DNA of 32,871 nt, taken from NCBI GenBank assembly GCA_017549365.1, contig JAFYUZ010000044.1:1-32871 (forward strand), written 5' to 3'. Of the stretch, positions 13,672 to 23,700 are shown in pieces. The notes beneath the pieces are model-generated. The model was not told where the DNA came from. It searched no databases and worked only from the letters and a program-made list of their open reading frames with translations. Position 1 is the stretch's first letter. Each line of letters opens with the position of its first letter. The stretch is from Clostridia bacterium. GTDB taxonomy: Bacteria > Bacillota > Clostridia > Oscillospirales > CAG-382. The position numbers and the translations under genes were made by a program.

Positions 13672-14949
13672 TTAAAGCGGAAGTACCTTTGAAAGGACGA
13701 TCCTGTCCTCAACAAAGTCTTTTTTGAAGCGACTTGTTACATCATAAAGTGTTACTTCGGATATGACAATGGGATATTCGAGCATATCGAAATCACGGAA
13801 GACGTGGGTGAGAAATTCGTTTGCAATATCCTCGGTACTGTTGAAATAGCGAAGATTTGCCGCATAGAAAACTCTCTTTACTCGTTCGAAATCTTCCTTG
13901 TCAAATCCCGATTTTTTGTATTTTTCAATTTCTTCAAGAATTTGCTCGTAAACCTTGTCGGGCTCGTTGGAATATCCCGATATTTCGCAAAAACCAAAGT
14001 TTGTGTGTCCTTCATAACCCGCGGAAAAAGCGTTGTTGATAAGACCTTCTTCGTAAAGACGAGTGTAGAAGGGGGAAGATTTGCCAAAAATAAGCTCGAG
14101 TATTATTTCGTATTCAGCCTGCTTTTTTGCCAAAGCCTTGCCTGTGCAGGGTTGGTTTACGTCCTTTATACCGACCGAGAAAACGGGCATCGAAACACTG
14201 AGCTTCTGTGTGATCTCTTTTTTGAACACGGTTTCGGGTTCGTCGGGGAAAATGCGCTTTGGCGAGATTTCAGGCGCATCTTTCAGATATTTGTCGCATA
14301 CTTCAAGAACGTCTTGGGGGTCCATATCTCCGCATACGCAAAGTGCCATGTTGTGAAGATTGTAAAAGGTGTTGTATGCAAGATAAAGAGTTTCGGGGGT
14401 TATCTGAGCAATAGTTTCAACGGTACCTGCCGTGTCGATTCTTGCGGGGTGATTGTGATAAAGAGCGGTAAGCATGTTGAAATAAAGACGCCATCCCGGG
14501 TTGTCATCGTACATTCTGATCTCCTGCCCGATAATGCCCTGTTCTTTGGCAACTGTTTCGTCTGTAAAATACGGGTGTGTGACGAAGTCAAGCAGAATAC
14601 CGAGAGATTCTTTCATGTTCTCGGTTGTCGAGAAAAGATACACTGTTTTGTCGCTCGATGTATAAGCGTTTGCGCTGGCACCGTATTCGGCGTATTTCTT
14701 AAAAGTGTCGATTCCGTCTTCATTTTCAAAAAGCTTGTGTTCAAGAAAATGCGCTATGCCGTCGGGGAGAAGGTGCTCACTGCCTTCAATTTCGAAGCGA
14801 TTGTCGACAGAGCCGAAGTTTGTGCCGAAAACGGCATATCCCGTGGTGTGGTTTTTCGGTATAACGTATATCGGAAGTCCGCTTTTGTGCTTCGCGTAGT
14901 AATATTTTTCATCGATTGCTTTGTTTTCTTTAAGAACAAACGCGCTCAT
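13672..14949 (-). CDS. yfmH: M16 zinc peptidase, YfmH type
   Basis: 425 residues, insulinase/pitrilysin family. The inverted zinc motif HFLEH is at residues 67-71 (His67, Glu70, His71), with the third ligand probably Glu143 in GQEIRMYDDNPGW, so this is the catalytic member of the pair. LSVSMPVFSVGIKD and the FGKSSPFYTRLYEEGLI segment form the second M16 domain. In Bacillus, YfmH and YfmF are linked to maturation of the 5-aminopentanol modification on EF-P. A GGAGGTGATGAGGA ribosome region precedes the ATG. The start overlaps the yfmF stop by 4 bp (ATGA), so translation is coupled. Confidence 0.9.
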   Translation of the reverse strand: MSAFVLKENKAIDEKYYYAKHKSGLPIYVIPKNHTTGYAVFGTNFGSVDNRFEIEGSEHLLPDGIAHFLEHKLFENEDGIDTFKKYAEYGASANAYTSSDKTVYLFSTTENMKESLGILLDFVTHPYFTDETVAKEQGIIGQEIRMYDDNPGWRLYFNMLTALYHNHPARIDTAGTVETIAQITPETLYLAYNTFYNLHNMALCVCGDMDPQDVLEVCDKYLKDAPEISPKRIFPDEPETVFKKEITQKLSVSMPVFSVGIKDVNQPCTGKALAKKQAEYEIILELIFGKSSPFYTRLYEEGLINNAFSAGYEGHTNFGFCEISGYSNEPDKVYEQILEEIEKYKKSGFDKEDFERVKRVFYAANLRYFNSTEDIANEFLTHVFRDFDMLEYPIVISEVTLYDVTSRFKKDFVEDRIVLSKVLPL

Positions 14950-16232
14950 TCCTCATCACCTCCGTCTGTGAGTGTGCCTTTAAGAAAGAAGGTGGTGTCA
15001 AGTACTGTGGCTTTTGCACAGGCAACGACGTCTTCTTTTGTGACCTTGCCTATCTCGTCGATAACGTCCTCTATGGTTTTGCCGCTGCCTCCGATAATGC
15101 GCGAAAGATACCAGGTGGATATATCTGATGCACTGTCACAGAGAGAGCGGTAGGAGTTTATCATATCGTTTTTGGCAGATGCCATTTCTTCGTCGGATAT
15201 GATTCCGTTCTTTACGTTTTCAAGCTGTGCAAGAATTTCTTTTTGAGCCTTGTCTCGGTTTGCAACTTCAATTCCGCTGACAACCGTGAGGATTCCTTTG
15301 TGCGCATCGGGAACAGAGCGACAGAAGTAACAAAGACTTAATTTTTCGCGTACGTTTTCGAACAGTTTGCTGGTGGGAGATCCGCCGAAAATGTTGTTGA
15401 AAAGCGCGTATGCAGAGTATTTTTCGTCGGATATGATATGTCCCGAGCGGAAGCACAAAACAAGCTTGCCTTGTGCAACTTCCATTTCTTCCGTGATCTC
15501 AACTACGTTATCTCTGATTCTCTCAAATCTTTCGGTGTGAAGCTCGTAAAGCTTTTCGGTGTTTATATCAGAGATAAGCGAGCGTGCGTATTTTTCAATT
15601 ACAGTGTCGTCGCAGTTGCCCGTATAGAACATTTCGATCTTTGCGCGAGAAAGAAACTCTTTGTAGAAGTTATAAAGAGATGTGCCGTCTATCTTTTCAA
15701 CAATCTCAATTTTTCCGTTTTCGCTGACAGCATAGTTTTGTCCTTTGCACATTGCTTCGTGACATTTTTTCATCGAATATGCGTTTTTGTTGTTTATGAT
15801 CGATCTGATGGCGTCTATAAGGTTCTTTTTTTCGGATTCAACGTATTCTGATTTGAAAGCGCCGTCGTTTACGAGCGGATCGAAAATGATATTGCGCATT
15901 GTGTCAAAAACGTCATCCATAAGATGCTCGCCTGAGGGAAGAAGCGATTCTCGAAGAAAATCTGCCGTGAAGCTTACGATCTGATTTTCTCCGCGCTTTG
16001 TAACACGGGCAGAAAAGCCTGTGGAATACAAATAGTCAAATCTTTTGGATATATCCGACATCTGCGGATATTTTTTGCATCCTCTGCGCAGAACCTGGGG
16101 AAGAAGAGCGGCGAACGACGCTGTTTCCTCACGCAGAGGGAGGATTAAATTGAGATCGAAGTAATCTGTCTTGAATTTGTCAGATTTTATAACATTAAGA
16201 AAGACACCTTCGGAAAGTCTGATTCTTTTCAT
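14946..16232 (-). CDS. yfmF: M16-family protein, YfmF type (no zinc motif)
   Basis: About 428 residues, insulinase-fold partner of YfmH. The N-terminus (KRIRLSEGVFLNVIKSDKFK) and early KRFDYLYSTGF segment fit YfmF. No HxxEH is found where the active partner has it, so it is probably the noncatalytic subunit of a heterodimer. The C-terminal half carries FGGSPTSKLFENVREKLSLC, the conserved substrate-side motif of M16 proteins. Start 16232 is chosen because GGAGGT precedes it. The longer form to 16346 would cross a strong promoter (16269-16297). It opens the five-gene leftward operon ending in folD. Confidence 0.9.
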   Translation of the reverse strand: MKRIRLSEGVFLNVIKSDKFKTDYFDLNLILPLREETASFAALLPQVLRRGCKKYPQMSDISKRFDYLYSTGFSARVTKRGENQIVSFTADFLRESLLPSGEHLMDDVFDTMRNIIFDPLVNDGAFKSEYVESEKKNLIDAIRSIINNKNAYSMKKCHEAMCKGQNYAVSENGKIEIVEKIDGTSLYNFYKEFLSRAKIEMFYTGNCDDTVIEKYARSLISDINTEKLYELHTERFERIRDNVVEITEEMEVAQGKLVLCFRSGHIISDEKYSAYALFNNIFGGSPTSKLFENVREKLSLCYFCRSVPDAHKGILTVVSGIEVANRDKAQKEILAQLENVKNGIISDEEMASAKNDMINSYRSLCDSASDISTWYLSRIIGGSGKTIEDVIDEIGKVTKEDVVACAKATVLDTTFFLKGTLTDGGDEE

Positions 16233-16268
16233 GATACCTCCGCTTTTATTAAAAATTATACCAAGTAT

Positions 16269-16297
16269 ATTATAATCCAAATCTTTGCCGATATCAA
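16269..16297 (-). promoter_or_regulatory. Promoter of the yfmF-yfmH-MBL-lgt-folD operon
   Basis: Minus strand TTGATA (16292-16297), a 17-base spacer and TATAAT (16269-16274), 36 bp upstream of the yfmF start. Confidence 0.8.
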
Positions 16298-16390
16298 TAA
16301 TAAACTGATAATTTTTTGATCTTTCAGTCAAATTATCATTTATCAAAGCTGCAGCAGCTTAATTTCGAAAATTTTTCGTAACAAAAATAC

Positions 16391-16418
16391 TTGAAAAAAT
16401 CTTTTGCTGATATATAAT
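16391..16418 (+). promoter_or_regulatory. Promoter of the MFS transporter gene
   Basis: TTGAAA (16391-16396), a 16-base spacer and TATAAT (16413-16418), divergent from the yfmF promoter. Confidence 0.75.
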
Positions 16419-16449
16419 AGTACTTGCAAACTAATAAGGAGTGATAAGA

Positions 16450-17751
16450 TTGAATAATTCGATAAAAAGCAAGTCTGATTATCTATCGGAAAAGCAGCTT
16501 TCTAAAAACAGATTGTTCTACATAGCGGAAGCGGGTATTGAATATCTGATATCCCTTTTGATAACCGATGCCTTTCTTGCGTTGCTTCTGACAAGCAACG
16601 GAGTTCCCGACAGTGCCGCAGGTATCATAACCGAACTTGCCGCCTTTGCTTTTTCCGCTCAGCTTGTTTCTGTATTTTTCAGAAAACGAAAAGGAATGAA
16701 AAGTTTTATCACGATGTTGCATCTGATAAATCAGGTAATGTTCGTGCTTTTGTACTTTGTTCCTGTTATAAATTTGCCGTCGTCGGTCAAAGTTGTTCTC
16801 ATCGTTGTCATGTTTCTCGGCGGTAATCTTATTGCAAACGTTGTTTCGCCGTACAAGATATCGTGGTTTATGTCGTTTGTCGATGATAACCAACGCGGAA
16901 GATTCACCGCAAACAAAGAGATTGTTTCGCTTGCCGCAGGAACTGTCTTTTCTATGACGATGGGTTCTATCTCCGATCATTACAAAGCTATCGGAAAAGA
17001 CGACGTCTATTTCAGCATCTGTTCCGTAACCATTCTTATTCTTGCCATCCTTCATATGCTTTCAATAATCCTTGTAAAAGATGTTAAGGATGATGCTTCG
17101 GGCGACGAACAACATGTGAAATTCTCTGTGGCTTTAAAAAAGACGTTCAGCAACAAAGCTTTGCTTGCTCTTATCCTTATGGATATCATTTGGCAGTTCG
17201 GATCAAAGATGTCTTTGGCATACTATGGTGTTTATAAGAACAATGATCTTGGCTTTTCAATGAAGTACATAGCCTTTTTAAGCCTTCTTTCTGCGGTTTC
17301 ACGCATTGCTTTTTCAAGATATTTCGGCAAGCTTGCTGATAAGTATTCCTGGAAGAGAATGCTTTGTATCTGTTTTTGTATAGCGGGTCTTTCTTTTGCT
17401 GTAAACATTTTTACGGTTCCGTCAAACGGAAAAGTTATGTTTGCCATATATTCCTGCATCCATGCAATTTCAATGGCAGGCATCAACAGCGGTCTTATGA
17501 ATATAATATTTGACTATGTTCCGACAGACGACAGAGCCCCCGCTCTTGGTATTCGCACTGCTCTCGGCGGAGTTTCGGCGTTTGTATCAACCTTTGCGGG
17601 TGCGTTTATAGTGCACACCGTACAGGAGCGAGGAAACGTTGTTTTCGGCATGACTATATACCCTCAGCAGATCCTTTCGTTGATATCAACCGTATTTTGC
17701 GTCGGTGTTGTTTTGTATATGGTTCTTGTTGTCGAAAAACTTAAAAAGTGA
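16450..17751 (+). CDS. MFS-family transporter
   Basis: About 433 residues with around twelve membrane helices and a central charged loop (VKDVKDDASGDEQHVK). The layout of two six-helix halves and FGKLADKYSWKRML in the loop after helix 8 fit the major facilitator superfamily. The family is clear but the substrate is not. Helix 5-6 residues FVDDNQRGRFTANKEIV resemble MFS members found near glycoside hydrolases in gut Clostridia; this is only a hint. Start TTG 16450 is chosen because AAGGAG lies 8 bases upstream. The GTG at 16441 overlaps that ribosome site and is unlikely. It ends at a terminator shared with the GH94 gene. Confidence 0.8.
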   Translation: MNNSIKSKSDYLSEKQLSKNRLFYIAEAGIEYLISLLITDAFLALLLTSNGVPDSAAGIITELAAFAFSAQLVSVFFRKRKGMKSFITMLHLINQVMFVLLYFVPVINLPSSVKVVLIVVMFLGGNLIANVVSPYKISWFMSFVDDNQRGRFTANKEIVSLAAGTVFSMTMGSISDHYKAIGKDDVYFSICSVTILILAILHMLSIILVKDVKDDASGDEQHVKFSVALKKTFSNKALLALILMDIIWQFGSKMSLAYYGVYKNNDLGFSMKYIAFLSLLSAVSRIAFSRYFGKLADKYSWKRMLCICFCIAGLSFAVNIFTVPSNGKVMFAIYSCIHAISMAGINSGLMNIIFDYVPTDDRAPALGIRTALGGVSAFVSTFAGAFIVHTVQERGNVVFGMTIYPQQILSLISTVFCVGVVLYMVLVVEKLKK

Positions 17752-17753
17752 TT

Positions 17754-17784
17754 AAAAGGGTTGACGAAATGTCAACCCTTTTTT
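17754..17784. terminator. Bidirectional terminator between the MFS and GH94 genes
   Basis: AAAAGGGTTGAC pairs with GTCAACCCTTTT around gaaat, followed by a T-run rightward and TTTTAATC leftward. The hairpin ends just outside the GH94 stop codon. Confidence 0.9.
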
Positions 17785-20700
17785 CATATATGAGCCTCTA
17801 TAATATGGACGCTTTTGTCAAAAGCGTTCGTTTTGCTTTTTGTGTTGTCGGCAATAATAAACTTTTCTTTGTCCGATATATATTTTATCTCAAGGTCAAA
17901 CCCAAATTCATTTATCTTAAGCGCTCCGCCGTCAATAACTTGTTGCAATGGAAAATGTCTGTGAAGGTGAAAAACCAGCTTTGGAGAATTGCTTTCTGCA
18001 TCTTTGAATTCAATACCAAAAACATATCTCAGTATAAGCCGATACATCCATCCGCTCGCTCCTGTATAGTGGGTCCAGCCTCCGCGACCTTTGTGGTCGA
18101 CATTGGAGTATATATCCGCTGCCACAGAATAAGGCTCTGTTTTGTAAGAAAGTCTGATGTTATCGCCGACGGCGGACGATGTGCGAAATGCGGGGTTTGA
18201 CCACAAAAGAACGTCTGATGCAAATCCCGTTAGCTTTTTCGACAGTTCTTTGTCCTGCTTGTATATCTGTTCTGCTGTTTCAAAGCATGCAAGTGCGTAA
18301 AACATTGCACCATGCGTGTATTGTCCTCCGTTTTCGCGCACACCCGGCAGATATCCTTTTATATATCCGGGTTCTTTCTTTGTTTTTTCAAAAGGAGGTG
18401 ACAAAAGCTTCATTATCCGCATTTCTTTGTCATACAGAAGATCACGGGCTTTTATCAGCGCCTTTATGCTCATTTCGGCGCTTATTCCCGAGAGAGCGGC
18501 AAAGCTTTGCGCTAAAAGATCTATTTTTCCTTCGTCATTTTCGTTTGAGCCAAGAGTGGTCCCATCGTCATAAAACCCTCGCAGAAAATATCCGTTTTCT
18601 TTGTCATAACAATGTGTTTCAACTGCGTTTTTCAGTTCTTTTATGGCACTTTGATATTTCTCCGCAATCATCTCGTCGCCGTACTTTTTGCAGATCGGTA
18701 CAAAAAGATTCAAAAGCATGATAAGAAACATAGTGGTAAAAGTACTTTCACCTTGCATGTTTTTGCCCACAAGACTGTATCCGTCGCACCAATCGCAACT
18801 GCCCATAAGGCAAAGTCCGTGTTTGCCTCGAAGCGATATTGCTCTGTCAAGGGCGCGCAGATTGTGAAGATAAAGGCTTTCACATATATCCGATTTTGAA
18901 AAAGCGCCGTATCTTTCGGTTTCATTGTCAGAAAGATTAGATGCCGTGATATATGGCAACTCTACTTTAAGAAAATCAAAATTTCCGCATATTTCATAAT
19001 ACTTTGCACTTGCGTATACAAGCCATAAATAATCGTCAGAGCACCTTGTTCTTACCCCTGTGTGGGTTTGCTCGTGCCACCAATGCAAAACGTCACCCTC
19101 GGGAAATTGATGGGATGCGGCACGGTATATATGGTTCAGGGCGCGCTTTTTGTCTGCGTACATGATGCAAAGTATATCCTGTAACTGATCTCGAAATCCG
19201 TAAGCACCGCCCGATTGATAAAACCCCGATCTTGCAAGCATTCGAGAAAAAGCGGTGTCATACGGCAGATACAAATTGAACATTTTACTTATGCTTTCGC
19301 ATCTGTCGTCACAACTTTTGCCTGCAAAAGAAATTCTCGGTATCAGTGATCTTGCAAATTTTTCCGCTTCTTCAAACAGATCATTACTGCTCTGTGAAAA
19401 AGATCCGATAATTTTATCGATGCAATCGTCGTTTTTTGAAGCTCCCAAAACAAATATTAAAGTTTGGTTTTTTGTAACGTCACTGCCGACACACGCAAAA
19501 TCACATTTTCCGCTCGTTGTTTTTCCTTCTGTAAAAAAATACGCTTTGTCACAGACTGTATATTTTTTGTTGACTGAGAAAACAGACAGATGACCTGTAT
19601 AGTCGGCAAGAGTACGAGAAAGGGGATTCTTGAAAATAACTGTCGTTTCGTCTTTTGCCAAAAAAGAACATCGACTGTTTGCATCTCCCATACAAGGGTC
19701 TGCACAATAAAACACCTTTGCGTTTTCGGACAGTATTCCTTCAAAAGTGATTTTTGCCGCTTTTGCCGAAAGCTTTGCGGCACAGATCACCTCTACTTGA
19801 TATTCCGCTTCTGCAACTTTGCCGAAATATTCGGCTTTTCCGCAAGAGTATTTCACTGTTTGCGCGCATTTTATCAGATCAAAAAGCTTGCCTTTTTCAA
19901 ACAGATACAGGTGCTCTCCGTCGCATTGCCTGTTTCCTTCGGGAGAAAAGGGTGTGATCCTGCATTCGGATGCGTTTTTGAAAAAGGTGTATCCAAGAGA
20001 ATCCTGTGTCAGTACACATGAAAAGTTTTCTCCCGAAAGAACGTGAGCATAGGGAGCGGCAGGGCTTGCGGCGGAAAATTTGTCTATTACAAATGAATCC
20101 TTTGCGAATACTCCGCCTCTTACACGAAAGCCGTCAAAACTTTTTGATATCGGTTTTCCGCAGGTTATCGGATGCAAAACAAACGCTGTGTCCTTTTTGT
20201 TTTGAGGTGTGTTTTCGATTTTTGTTATATCCGAAAAATAACTTGCACTTTGCACAATCGCCGCAAGATCGTGTATGGCATTTCCTTTTTCAACAAGACG
20301 AATTCCGTATTTTTTACGCTCTGAAAAAGTATCTGCATTGCAATCTGATATAAGTTTTCTTATTCGCTTTTCAACAGTCCTTTCATATTTGTCAGCTTCG
20401 TTATAAAGAATAACAAGGTCAAACCTTTTGTTTTTCATGGCAAGAAGCTTGTACGCACGGATATGCTTTTCTAGCCTCTCTTTAAAAAAATATGCCCCTG
20501 TGTCGATAACGGCAATTTTGTCATCGCCCGATATCCCGTATTTCCAAAGAGAGCTTTTTGAAATAGTATCCGATTTGTTTGAAAAAATTGCTTTTTTTGC
20601 AAAATCCGACAATATTTCTTTTTCGCTTATTTCCGAAAAACATACACCGGAAAGCATTTTTCTCACAGTTCCGTCAGGTGAAAGAGATGAGATTCCTGCG

Positions 20701-23700
20701 TTTAGTACGAACTGTGCGGATGTTTCGAAAAGATCTGATTTTGCTTCTTCAAAGCTTGTGTTTCTGCTTTTTATTATCGCATCGGTGGCGCTTTTTTTGC
20801 TGTGTGCCATAGCGATGAGAAGTTCGGCTTTTGCTGATGCATCAAATTTTGCACCTATAACGCAAAACGGGTTTATACAAGCGCCGCTTACATTGTCCGT
20901 TATGTCGGAAAAGTAAGAATATTTGTCGTAATCCCCAAAATTTTTACGAGTGGCAAAAACAGGGTTTATAGCTTTGTTGTCAAAAGCTACGGCGAGTACC
21001 GCCCCTTCATCAAATTCTGATCTTTTGCGACGGGTATAATATAATATTTTTTCGCTTTCGTCATAGTCGGATTCAATAAAAAGCTCTGAAAAAGCGGGAT
21101 GTGATGCATAAGTCCGTTCATTTGTAAGGCAAGGGGTGAAAACAAATCTGAACTCTGCGCAGTTTGATTGTGTTTTGCCTGATAATTTAATGCGCAAAAC
21201 AGAGCCGTTGTCGGGTGATATGGTGTAACCGACAGAAAAAATCCCTTCGTCGCACGAAAGATCGTGTCTTGCTGTGCTTTCGGTGTATGAAAAAGAATAT
21301 CTGCCGTCGGAACATGCTGCATTGCATATAGGTGTCATTCCGTATATTCTGCCGTTAAGCGAAATATAGGTCATGATCGATTCTGATATCTTGTCGGGAA
21401 ATTTGTTGTAACCGCTTAATATCAGGTTGCAGTCACCTTTTTTGGCTTCAATATGCCCGACGTCGCTTACTGTAAGCGACATTTTTCCGTCAGAAATGCA
21501 CGCGCATATAGGGAAGAGGGGAGACGGATCATTTGTTGTGATTTCGTTTTGAATATCTTTTTTCTCGCGCCCGATTGTGGGACGTTTTGTCCTTTTCAGC
21601 TTTTTGATCCGTGCGTTTACGGGAATCTTTTCCTCCAGCAGTTCGCTTGCGGATTGCATTTTCGGATCTGACATAAAGCGGTTTACAAACAAATTATCAA
21701 AGCAGGCGTTTGCAAGAGCAAGCATACTCATTCCGAGATGGTGGGACATATAGCTTTTTATTACCGCTTTTCCGTTTTTGATTCTTGACGGAGAAAAGTC
21801 CAACGCTTCAAAAAAGCCATACTTTCCGTAAGCCTTTTGCTTTTCAAGCTCGGCAAGGTTTGAAAGAGCGCCGTTCGCACCGACACACATTGAAAGAAAG
21901 GAAGAATAAGGCGATATAACAAAGTCCCGATCAGATGCGTTTTTCTGCGAAAGCATGGGTACGCCGAACGCTTTGTACTGATAGTTTAGTTCACTGTCAA
22001 AAGCAAAATATGCGCTTTCGGAAATGCCCCATACTCCACCTATCTTTCTTTTTGACTGCGCGCGGTATGCAAACAACATGGATTCGTATAACATCGAGCT
22101 TTTTGCCGTCGGCATAAAGAGGCACGGCATAAAAAATTCAAATGCCGTACCCGACCACGACGAAAGTCCGATATATCCTCCGTCGGAAATAATGGGGCGA
22201 GAAAGCTTTTTCCAATGTTTTGCGGGGACGCAACGAGTTGCACACGCAACGTAACTGAGTATACGAGCTTCGCTCATAAGAAAGTCGTAACACCCATCGT
22301 CTTTTTTTGCCTGATCGTCGGACACCGTAACTCCAACAGAAAATAAATTCCGCTTTTGGTTGTATAATATTGCAAAGTCTGTTTTTGAAACAATATTTTT
22401 TACACGAGATATAAGGTCAAGCATTTTTGGCTGTTCGCCCGAATATTCTGCAAGTCCTGCCGATAGCGCAATAAGGCATGCAACAAAATTTCCGCTATCA
22501 ACCGAAGAAACGTATTTGGGTTCGAGAACAGATAACGTTTTTGTGTCGAACCAATTGAAAAGATGCCCGTGCCATTTTTGCATTTTTTCTATTGTGTCTA
22601 TCGTTTTTTCCAAACGCTCCGCGGCTTCTTTTGTGTCTATAAAACCAAAGTCGAGGGCAGACAGTACACTTGTAACATAAAGCCCGATGTTGGTGGGCGA
22701 AGTTCTGTGGGCAACCTTTTCGTAGGGCGATAATTGAATGTTGTCGGGTGGCAGGTTGTTGTCTGCATCCGAAACGTTTTCTTTAAAAAACTTCCAGATA
22801 TCAAAAGCGTATGCGCGCATGACATTTTTACTTTTTTCGCTTGTCTTTTTTATGTGCAGGTGATTTTTAGACGTAATATAACCCACAAAAGGCATAACAA
22901 AAAAAGCAAGTCCCGAAAACTTTATCACGCCTCCAGGAGCAAAAATAAAAATCGTGGCGCCAACTGCCGATGAAAACAAATGCGTTGTAATAAACTGTAA
23001 AAATCCGCTCTTTTTCTTTTCGGAATGCGCCGCAGTCACCCATTCAAGAAGTTTTCTTTTTGAAAAGATCATTCTGTACAGTGAAAGCAAGGATGCAGAC
23101 AAGGAAAGAAATGCATCTTTTGCCAGCATACAACCAAAAAACAACATTCTCAAAAAGCTTTGCCACAAGCTGACCGTAACGCCCTTTGAAAAGAAACGGC
23201 GTGCAGTACTTTTCAGTGCGAGGGTTTTGGCAACATTGAGCGTTTCGATAAAAAAGGGAAGAATACACGGCAAAAAAGCTGCCAAGAACAGTGCGATCGA
23301 TGCTTTTTTAGGAAACAAGAAAGATATCGGCAACAACAGAAATGAAAAAACAGGTGTTACGGCGCGTCTTGCATTGTCAAAAATTTTGTATCTTGAAAAA
23401 ATCGAAAAAACTTTTACTCTTGTGCCGTCGGAAGTTTTTTTGAATTTTTTCAGAAAAATCAGGTTTTGTATATCCCCGCGGATCCATCTGTGTTTGCGCT
23501 TGATATATGATATTTCGTTTTTTGGAAATCCGTCTGTCAACTCTGTGTCACACAACAACGCTGTACGTGCACGTTCTCCCTCGAGAATATCGTGGCTGAG
23601 AATGTAATCATCGGGAAAAACATCTGCTTTTACAACAGTTTCGTAAAAAGCGTTTACGTCTATAATGCCTTTACCGCAAAAAGTGCCGCTGTCAAAAACA

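Noticed and set aside
13804..15153. 449-residue rightward ORF
   Set aside because: It is antisense to yfmH and the end of yfmF, with no family motif. The leftward genes have clear motifs and coupled starts.
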